Made by a program: the position numbers and the translations under genes
Assembly: GCF_003991585.1 (NCBI RefSeq)
Contig: NZ_PQSP01000004.1
Coordinates: 62,001 to 126,000, forward strand
Source of the DNA: Saezia sanguinis
GTDB taxonomy: Bacteria > Pseudomonadota > Gammaproteobacteria > Burkholderiales > Burkholderiaceae_C
DNA: 64,000 nt
Reading direction: 5' to 3'
Notes under the pieces: model-generated
What the model was told of the DNA's origin: nothing
Seen by the model: only the letters and a program-made list of their open reading frames with translations
Databases searched by the model: none
In this document: piece by piece, positions 43,353 through 52,605 of the stretch
Position numbering within the stretch: position 1 is the first letter of the stretch
Layout: each line of letters starts with the position of its first letter

Positions 43353-43748
43353 TCAGGGTGTCATGAGGCAGTGCAGGCTGGCGGGGTTGATGGTGCCCTG
43401 TTCGACAGCAAAGTAAATGGTGGTGGAGAACAGGTCTTCACCGGCGGCATGGGTGATGTGGATGCGGCATTTTTCCTGTAGGCACGCACCGGCGATGATG
43501 TTGTCGCCTTTGTATAAATAGGCCAGTTGGGTGGCAAGCAGGTTGCCAAGTGTGGGCTGGCTGACGTCTGCATAGTGGCCATAGCATGAGGATGCAGGGG
43601 GGATGACCATGTCGGTATGGCGCAGCAGGATGTTGAGCGCTGGCTCGGTTTGCAGCGGGTCGGGTTGTGTTTCGCTGGCGGCAGGTTGTGCCTGGGTGAC
43701 GGTGGCTGTCAGCAGCAGGGCGGCCAGCAGGGTATGCATTGTTTTCAT
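43353..43748 (-). CDS. secreted small protein upstream of the SUKH gene
   Basis: A 131-residue protein with a signal peptide (ending AQA) and three or four Cys in the mature part (SSCYGHY, GACLQEKCRI, HCLM), likely disulfide-bonded. First gene of a two-gene minus-strand operon with the SUKH immunity protein. Family not recognised. Confidence 0.7.
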   Translation of the reverse strand: MKTMHTLLAALLLTATVTQAQPAASETQPDPLQTEPALNILLRHTDMVIPPASSCYGHYADVSQPTLGNLLATQLAYLYKGDNIIAGACLQEKCRIHITHAAGEDLFSTTIYFAVEQGTINPASLHCLMTP

Positions 43749-43980
43749 CAGCGTGTCTCTTGGTGCGTTAAAGGTGGTGTAAAGCGGTGGCTGGAATGGC
43801 TGATGATAGCGTATGAAACGGTAACCCCCCTGGTGTAACCGAGAAGGGTGCTGGGGTGTAGCGCGGAAATGGTGGGGTTTATCGGAAAATGCACAGGGTC
43901 TGGCCCTTGTGCGACAGTATGTTGACTGTATGCCACAGGGAGCCGTGACAGATGTGTTGCACAGGTGAAAAGGAATGCTG

Positions 43981-45228
43981 ATGATGAAGTGTACTCAGTG
44001 GTTGCGGCAGATGCTTCTGTGCGGGTGCCTGCTGGTTTGTGCAGCTTTGGGGGCCGCAGCCGGTGTGCTGGAGGATGCACAGGGTGGTGATGTGCAGGCA
44101 CAGTATGAAATGGGCGAGGCGTATTACTTGGGTAATGGCGTGGCGCAGGATTATCCGGCGGCATTGGCGTGGTATTTGAAAGCCGCTGAGCAAGGGCATG
44201 ATGCAGCGCAGTTCAGCGTGGGGGCGATGTATTATGAAGGGCTGGGGATTGTGCAGGATTATGCACAGGCTAGGGTGTGGTTTGAGAAGGCTGCGCAGCA
44301 CGGACATGTGGATGCGCAGTATTTTCTCGGGTGGCTGTATTACGAGGGTTTGGGAGGGGCGCAGGATGACGCAATGGCAAGAGCCTGGTTTGAAGAGGCC
44401 GCAGCACAGAATTATGCCGATGCGCAATACATGATGGGGACGATGTATCACGAAGGCAAGGGGGTGGATACAGATTATGTGATGGCAATAACGTGGCTTG
44501 AAAAAGCCGCTGTGCAAGGCCATGCCGATGCGCAGTTCCACCTGGGCGTGATGCATTATGAAGGGCTGGGGGTGGAGCCTGATTGCGGCATGGCGTTGCA
44601 GTGGTACCAGCAGGCCGCAGACCAGTCGCATGAGATGGCAGAAAACAATATCGGTCTTTTGTACAGGGACGGCTGTGGTGTGGTGCAGGATGATGAAATG
44701 GCCCTGGCTTATTTTGAAAGTGCGGCCAGTCGCGATTGTGCGCCGGCCCAGTATAACCTGGGCATGATGTATTACGAGGGGACAGGGGGTACGCAGGATG
44801 ATGCCGCCGCGTTGGCATGGCTTGAAAAAGCGGCGGCGCAGGGGCTGGCTGAGGCTCAGTACAATCTGGGCGTGATGTACCGTGATGGCCGGGGTGTTGC
44901 GCAGGATAACCGCATGGCTGTGCAGTGGTATGAAAAGGCAGCCGCGCAGGGTTTGGCTTATGCGCAGAATAACCTGGGGGCGATGTACCTGAATGGCCTC
45001 GGTGTTGATAAAGACAGGCAGGCCGCCAGGGCCTGGTTTACCCAGGCGGCACAGCAGGGCAATGCTCAAGCGCAGTACAACCTGAACCTGCTGGATCAGC
45101 ATCAAGGCGGGTTGCTGCCACGTGAGGTGGCTGTGGTGGTAGGGCCATGGCTGTGGTCAGTTGTGGTGGTGGCGGTGATGTTGGTGTGGTTTATCCGCTT
45201 GCGCCGCAAGGCCAGGCACGGGGAATGA
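43981..45228 (+). CDS. Sel1-repeat protein with C-terminal membrane anchor
   Basis: A 415-residue protein. ATG 43981 is preferred because AAAGGA is too close to the ATG at 43975. A signal or anchor at 8-28 precedes nine Sel1 repeats of 36 residues (AQYNLG-MY-G-GV-QD form), then a C-terminal hydrophobic helix and a short basic tail (RLRRKARHGE). It should span or tether the envelope, with the solenoid outside the cytoplasm. Sel1 proteins are scaffolds for protein contacts. Confidence 0.88.
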   Translation: MMKCTQWLRQMLLCGCLLVCAALGAAAGVLEDAQGGDVQAQYEMGEAYYLGNGVAQDYPAALAWYLKAAEQGHDAAQFSVGAMYYEGLGIVQDYAQARVWFEKAAQHGHVDAQYFLGWLYYEGLGGAQDDAMARAWFEEAAAQNYADAQYMMGTMYHEGKGVDTDYVMAITWLEKAAVQGHADAQFHLGVMHYEGLGVEPDCGMALQWYQQAADQSHEMAENNIGLLYRDGCGVVQDDEMALAYFESAASRDCAPAQYNLGMMYYEGTGGTQDDAAALAWLEKAAAQGLAEAQYNLGVMYRDGRGVAQDNRMAVQWYEKAAAQGLAYAQNNLGAMYLNGLGVDKDRQAARAWFTQAAQQGNAQAQYNLNLLDQHQGGLLPREVAVVVGPWLWSVVVVAVMLVWFIRLRRKARHGE

Positions 45229-45337
45229 CCCTGCGAGACCCCGTGAGGGACATTACAGGCCTGGCCGGGGATGGTTGCGGGAGTGGCTGCGGGAATAGCT
45301 GCGGGAATGCTTATCTATAGGGCCGTGCTGGTCGTTT

Positions 45338-46141
45338 TTATTCGAACCAGTCGTGCAGTGCGTTTTGTGCCCCCGTGTCGCCTTGTGCGGCGGCGCGTGT
45401 CATCCACAGTCGGGCCTGCTGCTGGTTTTGCTGCACGCCCTTTCCATGGTAATACATGTACGATACGTTGAACTGGGCGTCAACATCGCCTTGCTGCGCA
45501 GCTTTCAGGTACCAGGAGAAGGCGGTTTCCAGGTTTTGCTGCACGCCTTTACCGTTGTAATACATGTGTGCAACGTTGAATTGGGCGTCGATATCGCCTT
45601 GTTGCGCGGCTTTCAGGTACCAGGAGAAGGCGGTTTCCAGGTTTTGCTCCACGCCTTCGCCGATGTCATACATCATCGCGATGTTGTACTGAGCGTGGAT
45701 GTAGTTCTGCTGCGCTGCCTTGAGGTACCAGGATAAGGCGTCTGCCAGACTGTGCCCGACTCCTTCGCCCTTATGGTACATGCGCGCAACATTGAACTGG
45801 GCGTGCGCGTCACCTTGCTGGGCCGCCTTGAGGTACCAGGAGAATGCGGCTTCCAGGTCGCGCGCAATGCCATCGCCCTGATAGTACATGTGTCCCAGGC
45901 TATATTGGGCGTTGACGTGGCCTTGTTCAGCCGCTTTGAGGTACCAACTGGCTGCGGCGGCGTAGTTCTGCTGCACGCCCTGGCCTAAATCGTATTTTCG
46001 GCCCAGTTGGTACTGTGCCTGCGCGTTGCCCTGTTCAGCCTGCTGGCGCAGGGCGTTCAGTGGCTGGGCGGCGGCTGGAAATGCCAGGTAAAAACAGGCC
46101 ATCAACAGCAATGTGAATTTTATGAAAAAGGTGCCTGGCAT
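45338..46141 (-). CDS. secreted Sel1-repeat protein
   Basis: A 267-residue protein with signal peptide (ending AAA) and six or seven Sel1 repeats. Adjacent repeats (ETAFSWYLKAAQQGD) are nearly identical in sequence, showing recent internal duplication. Convergent with the 43981 gene. Confidence 0.88.
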   Translation of the reverse strand: MPGTFFIKFTLLLMACFYLAFPAAAQPLNALRQQAEQGNAQAQYQLGRKYDLGQGVQQNYAAAASWYLKAAEQGHVNAQYSLGHMYYQGDGIARDLEAAFSWYLKAAQQGDAHAQFNVARMYHKGEGVGHSLADALSWYLKAAQQNYIHAQYNIAMMYDIGEGVEQNLETAFSWYLKAAQQGDIDAQFNVAHMYYNGKGVQQNLETAFSWYLKAAQQGDVDAQFNVSYMYYHGKGVQQNQQQARLWMTRAAAQGDTGAQNALHDWFE

Positions 46142-46508
46142 GGTGTGTGTATGTTTCACGATGGTGATTTGGGGGCTGGCTGCGTGTGTATGCATGTGTA
46201 TGTATGAACACGTTGTCATGCGAGCCATTGTCAGGCCTGTGCTTTGTGTGTGTCAATACCGGTGCCGGGATGGGGAGGCCGGCTGGTCAGAAAAGCGAGG
46301 GTGTTTTTGATGTTGGCTGTGGTGTTCACGCTGTCATACAGTGTTATGGTGACATGGCCGCACGCACACGGTTGTGGTGGTCAAGCTGTGGCAGAGGGGG
46401 CTTCAAAAAAACAGCCGCCGGATTTGGCCTGTGAATTTTTGCAGGTGTCAGGCCGGCGACTGTTGTTGTGACGGGGACTGTGGCTGTGGCAGTGTGCAGC
46501 GGGTTTTT
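46142..46508. other. intergenic, nothing recognised
   Basis: About 370 bases between two minus-strand Sel1 genes. Overlapping plus-strand frames are not supported by ribosome sites. TG-rich, low-information sequence. Confidence 0.35.
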
Positions 46509-47225
46509 TTATTGAAACCGTTCGCGCAGTATCTGCCGCGCCGGTTTGTCGCCCTGGTCGGCAGCGCGGGTAAACCACAGCTTGGCTTGTTCGTGGTCGC
46601 GTTTGACGCCTTCACCGGTGTAGTACATCTGGCCGACGTTGAACTGGGCATCCACGTGCCCCTGCTCGGCGGCTTTCAGGTACCAGGAGAAGGCGGTCTG
46701 CAGGTTTTTGGGGACGCCGTCGCCCTGGTCGTACATGTCGCCCAGGCTGAACTGTGCTTCGGCGTGGCCTTGTTCGGCGGCTTTGCGGTACCAGGCAGCA
46801 GCGGAGGTGTAGTCCTGTTTGACGCCTTCGCCGTTGTCATACATGTTGCCGACGTTGTATTGGGATTCGGCATGGCCCTGCTCGGCGGCTTTCAGGTACC
46901 AGGAGTAGGCGGTTTCGGTGTTTTGTTCGACACCGTCGCCCTGGTCATAGATGTTGCCCAGGTGGTATTGCGCTTCGGCATGGCCTTGTTCGGCAGCTTT
47001 GAGATACCAGGTGATGGCGGTGTCGTAATTCTGCGGCACGCCGTCGCCAAAGTCGTACATGCTGCCCAGCTCAAACTGGGCCTGGGCATCACCCTGCTCG
47101 GCCTGCTGGCGCAGGGTGTCCAGCGATGGCTGGGCTGTTGCAGGCAGGATCAGACACATGCATGCGATGAGCACAAGCAGCGGGTGTAGCAGATAGGCGA
47201 TGGGGTTTTGGCGGTGATGTTTCAT
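46509..47225 (-). CDS. secreted Sel1-repeat protein
   Basis: A 238-residue protein with signal peptide (ending TA) and six Sel1 repeats, closest to its 45338 neighbour (shared LRQQAEQGDAQAQ opening and YSWYLKAAEQGHAESQY units). Ends with a basic ILRERFQ. A tandem paralogue. Confidence 0.88.
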   Translation of the reverse strand: MKHHRQNPIAYLLHPLLVLIACMCLILPATAQPSLDTLRQQAEQGDAQAQFELGSMYDFGDGVPQNYDTAITWYLKAAEQGHAEAQYHLGNIYDQGDGVEQNTETAYSWYLKAAEQGHAESQYNVGNMYDNGEGVKQDYTSAAAWYRKAAEQGHAEAQFSLGDMYDQGDGVPKNLQTAFSWYLKAAEQGHVDAQFNVGQMYYTGEGVKRDHEQAKLWFTRAADQGDKPARQILRERFQ

Positions 47226-47272
47226 GCAGTGTTACCTATGATCATGCGATGTGTTTGTGAAAAAAGTCGGGG

Positions 47273-48301
47273 TTATTTGAGCATATTGAGTGCTTGCCCG
47301 GCTTTGGGGTGGCCTTGTGCGGCCGCTTTGCCGTACCAGTAGCGCGCCTGCTGCAGGTCTTTGGGAACGCCGCGGGCGGTTTCGTACATTCGGCCCAGAT
47401 TGTACTGTGCATTGGGGTGGCCCTGTTCAGCGGCTTTGCGGTACCAGGCGGCTGCGGTGGTGTAATCCTGCGGCACGCCCTGGCCGGTGCTGTAAATGGA
47501 GCCTAAGGCAAACTGGGCCTGGACAAAGTTTTGTTCAGCGGCTTTGGTGAGCCAGGCGATGCCGGTTTGCAGGTTGCGCGGTGTGCCCTGGCCGGAGAAG
47601 TACATGCCGCCCAGGTTGTACTGGGCCATTGGCTCCCCGTGTTCGGCGGCTTTGGTCAACCAGTTGAGCGCGGCCTGGTGATCCTGGGGTACGCCTTCGC
47701 CGCTGTAATAGCTGGTGCCCAGCACGGTCTGGGCCTGAGGCAGCCCTTGCTGGGCGGCTTTGGTGATCCATTGAATGGCCGTGGCGTTGTTTTTTTCAAC
47801 GCCTTCGCCATCGCGGTACATGATGCCCAGTTCGTACTGCGCCTGCATGTGATTCTGCTCGGCGGCTTTGAGCAGCCAGTCGTGTGCGGCACGGTAGTCT
47901 GTGGTGGTGCCCTGGCCGGTGAAGAGCATGCGGCCCAGGTTGTATTGGGCGTCGGCATCGTCCTGGAGCGCGGCTTGGCGAAACCAGTCGAATGCGGTGC
48001 GGTCGTTTTGGGAAACACCGATTCCTTTTTCATACATGACGCCCAGCATGTTCTGTGCCGGTGCATAGCCTTGCTCGGCTGCTTTGAGAAACCATTGGGC
48101 GGCGGCCTGCGGGTTGCTGTTGGGCGTTTGCGTTTCGTAGTATCTCCAGGCCAGTTTGTATTGGGCCTGTACGTCGCCTTGGTCGGCCAGCTCGCGCAGT
48201 TCGTCGAGCGGCTGGGCCGTGACGGACAGGCTCAGGCACAGGCCGGTGAATAAGGCGATTAGAAAACGGGGTAGCGGTATGGATGTGTGTTGTTGTTTCA
48301 T
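47273..48301 (-). CDS. secreted Sel1-repeat protein, coupled to the upstream gene
   Basis: A 342-residue protein, signal peptide ending SVTA, with about nine Sel1 repeats. Its ATG at 48301 overlaps the stop region of the previous gene (48298) by four bases, indicating translational coupling. One repeat begins with an irregular Asn-rich turn (TQTPNSNPQ). Confidence 0.88.
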   Translation of the reverse strand: MKQQHTSIPLPRFLIALFTGLCLSLSVTAQPLDELRELADQGDVQAQYKLAWRYYETQTPNSNPQAAAQWFLKAAEQGYAPAQNMLGVMYEKGIGVSQNDRTAFDWFRQAALQDDADAQYNLGRMLFTGQGTTTDYRAAHDWLLKAAEQNHMQAQYELGIMYRDGEGVEKNNATAIQWITKAAQQGLPQAQTVLGTSYYSGEGVPQDHQAALNWLTKAAEHGEPMAQYNLGGMYFSGQGTPRNLQTGIAWLTKAAEQNFVQAQFALGSIYSTGQGVPQDYTTAAAWYRKAAEQGHPNAQYNLGRMYETARGVPKDLQQARYWYGKAAAQGHPKAGQALNMLK

Positions 48302-49356
48302 GGCGGAGTGTTATCAGGGCTGATGGGGTTTTCAAAAAGTTCTAACAGTGCCTGCTGGGCATCGGCGCTGTTTTGCCGGGCCGCCTGGGTGAACCAGTAG
48401 CTCGCCTGCCCGATGTTGCGAGTGGCGCCTTCGCCGCTGGCATACAGGCAGCCCAGATTGTATTGCGCATCGGCATAACCCTGTTGGGCTGCTTGTGTGT
48501 ACCAGTAGCATGCCTGTTCGGTGTCGCGGGTGAGGTCTTCACCACTGGCATACAGGCAGCCCAGGTTGTATTGCGCTTGGGCATGGCCCTGTTGGGCCGC
48601 TTGTGTGTACCAGTAGCATGCCTGTTCGGTGTTGCGGGTAAGGCCTTCGCCGCTGGCATACATGCAGCCCAGGTTGTACTGCGCGTCGGCATAACCTTGT
48701 TGAGCTGCCTGCAGGTACCAGTGGGCGGCAGCGGCATGGTCTTGTGCAACGCCTGTTCCGGTGTCGTACATGACGGCCAGTTGGTGCTGAGCACGTGTAA
48801 AGCCTTGCTGTGCCGCCTGTAAAAACCAGTGGATTGCGGTGCCGGGGTTGGGGTCAATGCCTTGGCCGTTTTTGTACATCAGCCCCAGGTTGTATTGGGC
48901 ATCGGCATTGTTTTGTCTGGCTGCCTGGCGGTACCAGTGGGCAGCCATGGACGGGTTCTGGTCCACGCCCTGGCCGTAAAAATAGGCGGCCCCGAGGTTG
49001 TTTTGCGCATCGGCGAGTCCTTGTTGGGCGGCCTGTGTGTACCAGTAAAAGGCTTTGGCGTGGTTTTGTGCAATGCCTTCGCCGTTGGCGTAGCTGTATG
49101 CCAGGTCGTGTTGTGCCTGGGCGTGCCCTTGTTCGGCGGCTTTGAGGTACCACTGTGCGGCAAGTTGGTGGTTCTGGTCAACGCCCAGCCCTCTGTCGTA
49201 GATGTGTGCAAGGCGGTACTGGGCATGCGCATCGCCTTGTTCAGCCGCCTGGCAGATGGCATGCAGTGCGTCGCTTGCATCAGGCGTGTCAGGCATGGCA
49301 CATGCAGCCGGTGCCAGCAGGCGCTGGTATATGTTGTATAAACGGCGCGGTGTCAT
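48298..49356 (-). CDS. Sel1-repeat protein without clear signal peptide
   Basis: A 352-residue protein with nine Sel1 repeats. Several C-terminal repeats carry Cys (YNLGCMYASGEG, QACYWYTQAAQQG), and two are nearly identical. The N-terminus has only a weak hydrophobic segment (RLLAPAACAM), so localisation is uncertain. First gene of the coupled pair with 47273. Confidence 0.85.
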   Translation of the reverse strand: MTPRRLYNIYQRLLAPAACAMPDTPDASDALHAICQAAEQGDAHAQYRLAHIYDRGLGVDQNHQLAAQWYLKAAEQGHAQAQHDLAYSYANGEGIAQNHAKAFYWYTQAAQQGLADAQNNLGAAYFYGQGVDQNPSMAAHWYRQAARQNNADAQYNLGLMYKNGQGIDPNPGTAIHWFLQAAQQGFTRAQHQLAVMYDTGTGVAQDHAAAAHWYLQAAQQGYADAQYNLGCMYASGEGLTRNTEQACYWYTQAAQQGHAQAQYNLGCLYASGEDLTRDTEQACYWYTQAAQQGYADAQYNLGCLYASGEGATRNIGQASYWFTQAARQNSADAQQALLELFENPISPDNTPP

Positions 49357-49613
49357 GGTGTGTGCCTGGTGCCTGGAGTCTGTGTGGTTTAGCCATGATG
49401 ATACTGTATGTGTGCTCAGGTGGGTAGAGGGCTTGAGGTGGCTGCACTAGGCCATGCATGGGGCCGAGGTTGCTGTTTTCGTGAGGAAATGGCGGCTTTT
49501 TGCTATGGGCGGCGGGTATTTGGTTAAACTGGCGGTGTGGGTATCATGGCTGCTGTGTGTATGTTTGCGCAGGGGCGGCCAGGGGCAAGTGCAACAAGCA
49601 AGGAGATGGGGCA

Positions 49614-50534
49614 ATGGCAATGAATCAGCCGGTTAATCGGCGGGTATGGGTTCTGGGGGCGCTGGCTGCGGGCGTGGCGCCGTGGCTTGGCGGGTGTGGT
49701 TCTGTGCTGCAAGGCGGCACAGTGCTGGCGCGCGGTGATATTCAGGAGCAACTGGCAGCGCTGGAACGTTCGGCACAGGGGCGGCTGGGTGTGGCTGCGC
49801 TGGATATGGCCAGCGGCAGCACGGTGTTGTACCGCAGCGATGAGCGTTTTGCGATGTGCAGCACGTTCAAGATGGTGGCAGTGGCCGCGGTGCTGCATTA
49901 CAGCATGCATGACGATAGCCTGATGGCGCAGCAGATTGTTTATGAAGCGGCTGATCTGGTGTCGTATTCGCCGGTGACGGAAAAGCATGCCGGCAGCGGT
50001 ATGAGTGTAGCGCAGTTGTGTGCGGCGGCCCTGCAGTACAGTGACAATACGGCGGCCAATCTGCTGGTGCAGTTGGTGGGTGGGCCGCAGGCGGTGACAG
50101 CGTTTGCACGTTCGGTGGGAGATGAGGTGTTCCGGCTGGACCGCTGGGAGCCGGAGCTGAATTCGGCGATTCCGGGCGACGAGCGTGATACGACTTCACC
50201 GCTGGCAATGATGCTCAGTACCCGCAAGCTGTTGCTGGGCGATGCGCTGGGTGAAGCGCAGCGGGCCCAGTTACAGGACTGGATGCGCGGCAATGCCGTG
50301 GGCGGCCAGCGCATACGCGCCGGGGTGCCGCCGGGCTGGATTGTGGCCGATAAGACGGGCAGCGGCGCCTATGGTGTGAGTAATGATGTGGGGGTGCTGT
50401 GGACGCCGCAGCAAAATCCGCTGGTGCTCGCGGTGTTTTTTACCAGGCCGGTTCCCGATGCGAAGCCTGATGATGCGGTGGTTGCGCAGGCGGCCAGGCT
50501 GGTGACGGGGTGGCTGCATACGGCCGTGGCTTAA
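49614..50534 (+). CDS. class A beta-lactamase (lipoprotein or Tat-exported)
   Basis: A 306-residue serine beta-lactamase. STFK at 83-86 (nucleophile Ser83), SDN at 143-145, E179 in RWEPELN (general base) and KTGS at 247-250. A Cys precedes the nucleophile (MCSTFK) and Ser follows KTG, both features of CTX-M/Pen-like enzymes active on cephalosporins. The N-terminus holds RR at 9-10 (Tat-like) and a lipobox-like LGGC (Cys28). AAGGAG before ATG 49614. No LysR regulator adjacent; monocistronic. Confidence 0.95.
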   Translation: MAMNQPVNRRVWVLGALAAGVAPWLGGCGSVLQGGTVLARGDIQEQLAALERSAQGRLGVAALDMASGSTVLYRSDERFAMCSTFKMVAVAAVLHYSMHDDSLMAQQIVYEAADLVSYSPVTEKHAGSGMSVAQLCAAALQYSDNTAANLLVQLVGGPQAVTAFARSVGDEVFRLDRWEPELNSAIPGDERDTTSPLAMMLSTRKLLLGDALGEAQRAQLQDWMRGNAVGGQRIRAGVPPGWIVADKTGSGAYGVSNDVGVLWTPQQNPLVLAVFFTRPVPDAKPDDAVVAQAARLVTGWLHTAVA

Positions 50535-50952
50535 TTGAACTTAAACGGCGGGGCGGCTGCGTGGCAGTATTTGCGGGCCTGGCGGATTGACCGGGGTGAG
50601 AATGCGGATGGTGTCAAAAGTGGCGTTGGCCGCGGAGGTATCAGCCGATGCCCAGACCCTACCGTGTGCGCAGGTATGGGCCTGTTTCTTCTTGGTGTGA
50701 TGGCACCCGGCAGGTGCTGTGCAGTGCGGCGGGTCATTGGGCGTGAAATGGGGCGGGCTGTGTACAATTGCGGGTATGAAAAATGAACACCGGGAACGGG
50801 ACTGCGAACGGAAGCAACGGACTGCGGTTTTGTACTGTATTGTGAAGCGGCGGTGGCAACCGGGCGGGTACACTGGGTATGACCGTGTATGCCCGCAGGC
50901 GTGTGTGACGTGTGACGGTGAATGGATGTGGAGCCAGTAAGGGCGGGGGTGT
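50535..50952. other. intergenic, nothing supported
   Basis: About 420 bases. Short frames exist on both strands, one containing a CVTC pair (50776-50940), but none has a good ribosome site. The promoter of the 50953 gene should lie here. Confidence 0.4.
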
Positions 50953-52176
50953 ATGAGCAAGGGTGAAAGTGCAAAGAAGGGCCGGCGTGTCCGTATTGGT
51001 GTTGCGGCAGATAAGGCGGCAGGTGCAGATTTGCCTGATGCTGAGGTGAACGCTCAGGCTGAGAACACGGCTGACAGTCCGCAGGGCAGCGCAGACCTGG
51101 GGGGTGCGGTTGTCAAGGGTGGCGATGTGCGTGTTGGTACGGCCGCGCAGGCTGAAGAGCAGCCCGAAGGGCCATCCAAAGCGCAGTCAAAAGTGCCGAA
51201 AAAAGTATCACAAAAGGGTTCAGGTGCCCCGGGGGCTGGAAAGCAGGGTAAACGCCCGGCGGCGAATGCTTCGAGCGGCAAGAAGAAAAAGGGGCGGCGC
51301 TCAAAAGCCGGGCAGTATAACCGGGGCGTGCTGGTGGCGACTGGCGCGGCGATTGTGGTGGTGCTGCTGTTGATGGTGGCACTGGCTGCGATGATGGGCG
51401 AGAAGCCGCCCGCTGCGGTGAATGACCCGGTTGGGCAAGCCGTGCAGGCCGGGGAGGCGCTGGAAGGGGCTGAAACGGCACCGCAGCCAGAGCAATCACC
51501 ACAACAGCAGACAGGGCAACAGATAGATCAGCAGACAGAACAGGGGCCGGACCGGCAGGAGTCTGTTGTTCAGCCGCACGAAGGGCTGGTGCAGCAGGGT
51601 GGCGTGCCGGAAGTGATGCAGCAGGAGCAGGATCCGCAGGAGCCGGAAGTGGCGCAGGAGCCCGCACCTGCACAGGATATGACGGAGGTGTTTGGCCTGA
51701 AGCTGGGGCAGCCTTTGACATTGCCGGCGTGTGTGCCGGCGGAGGTGCGCCGTATTCCCGGGGTGCCGGATGATGAGTTCAAGGAGCTGGTGCGCCGCAT
51801 TTATGCCGAGCCGATGGTGATGTGTGTGCGCCGTGATGTCGGGCAGGGGCTGGTGAATGGGGTGTCGCATGAGCAGGTGATGGTTTTTTTCCCTGTCGGG
51901 GCGCAGCCTTCGATGGGGGATTTTCACTGGGCGTTCGGTTATCTGGATGATGCGGGCCGGCTGATGAAGGTGCTGTTCCAGGCGCGGGCGGATTCGCAGC
52001 AGGTGGTGATGCAGCGGCTGCGGCTGATGCTGGGCGCGCCGCAGCGGGTGGAGATGGATACGGTGGATACGGCACGCGTGAAGTCGGCTTTCTGGGATAA
52101 AGGGGGGCTGACGGTGCTGTATGCCGAAGAGGGCCGGCTGGACCGGCACGGCGTGGTGACGGTTCTGGCCAAGTGA
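50953..52176 (+). CDS. membrane protein with basic cytoplasmic tail and periplasmic domain
   Basis: A 407-residue bitopic protein, ATG 50953 behind GGGGGTGT. Residues 1-125 are low-complexity with Lys-rich blocks. One TM helix lies at about 128-148. A Gln/Glu/Pro-rich periplasmic stretch (150-245) follows, and then a folded C-terminal domain (about 250-407) with Cys in LTLPACVP and MVMCVRRDV. This resembles bitopic envelope proteins with TonB/FtsN-like layout, but no family is recognised. The next gene begins one base after its stop. Confidence 0.8.
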   Translation: MSKGESAKKGRRVRIGVAADKAAGADLPDAEVNAQAENTADSPQGSADLGGAVVKGGDVRVGTAAQAEEQPEGPSKAQSKVPKKVSQKGSGAPGAGKQGKRPAANASSGKKKKGRRSKAGQYNRGVLVATGAAIVVVLLLMVALAAMMGEKPPAAVNDPVGQAVQAGEALEGAETAPQPEQSPQQQTGQQIDQQTEQGPDRQESVVQPHEGLVQQGGVPEVMQQEQDPQEPEVAQEPAPAQDMTEVFGLKLGQPLTLPACVPAEVRRIPGVPDDEFKELVRRIYAEPMVMCVRRDVGQGLVNGVSHEQVMVFFPVGAQPSMGDFHWAFGYLDDAGRLMKVLFQARADSQQVVMQRLRLMLGAPQRVEMDTVDTARVKSAFWDKGGLTVLYAEEGRLDRHGVVTVLAK

Positions 52177-52177
52177 T

Positions 52178-52548
52178 ATGCATAAGCATGACGCCTTGAT
52201 GTGTGACCAGTGTGGCGCTGCTTTGCAGGTGTTTCAAGAGGGCTCATGCCAGGGGGGCGTTGCCTGCAGTGCGGCTGGTCGGCCGTGACTTCCTGTATTG
52301 AAGTTGAAGGGATTGTGCCGGATGAAACGGTGTATGCTGTTCATGTGCTGAATGGCAGCTTTCAAAATGTGCAGCACGTCAGAGTGATTGCCGCTGTAGC
52401 ATCGGTTAATTTTTTGGCGGCGAAAGATTTGCTCCGGCAGGAACGCCCTGTTGTGTTTGAGGGGGCGGCCCAGGATGTGAAAAGGGTACGTGATATGCTG
52501 GCTGCGCACGGGATTGACAGCATGATACGGCCGGATTTCAACTGGTGA
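52178..52548 (+). pseudogene. zinc-ribbon/DUF2007-like protein split by a one-base homopolymer gap
   Basis: ATG 52178 follows one base after the previous stop. The frame gives MCDQCGAA and ends at TGA 52286. In another frame GRCLQCGW continues to 52548. Adding one G to the six-G run at 52252-52257 joins them into one protein of 123 residues with CxxC...CxxC (a zinc ribbon) followed by a domain containing VRVIAAVASVNFLAAKDLL and VKRVRDMLAAHGID, like DUF2007-type signal-transducing folds. Confidence 0.65.
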
Positions 52549-52605
52549 CCAGATGTTGCAGGCGGCTGCCACGGGCCAGTTCAAATTGAGAGGGAAGGTG
52601 CGAAT

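Noticed and set aside
43879..45105. 408-codon minus-strand frame opposite the first Sel1 gene
   Set aside because: It is the complement of regular 36-residue repeats; periodic and His/Ile-rich, with no ribosome site. Shadow of the Sel1 gene. Likewise the plus-strand frames at 46374-47189, 47531-48253 and 48829-49341.
50719..50940. 73-codon plus-strand frame with a CVTC pair
   Set aside because: No good ribosome site; Arg/Trp/Cys-rich chance composition upstream of the 50953 gene.
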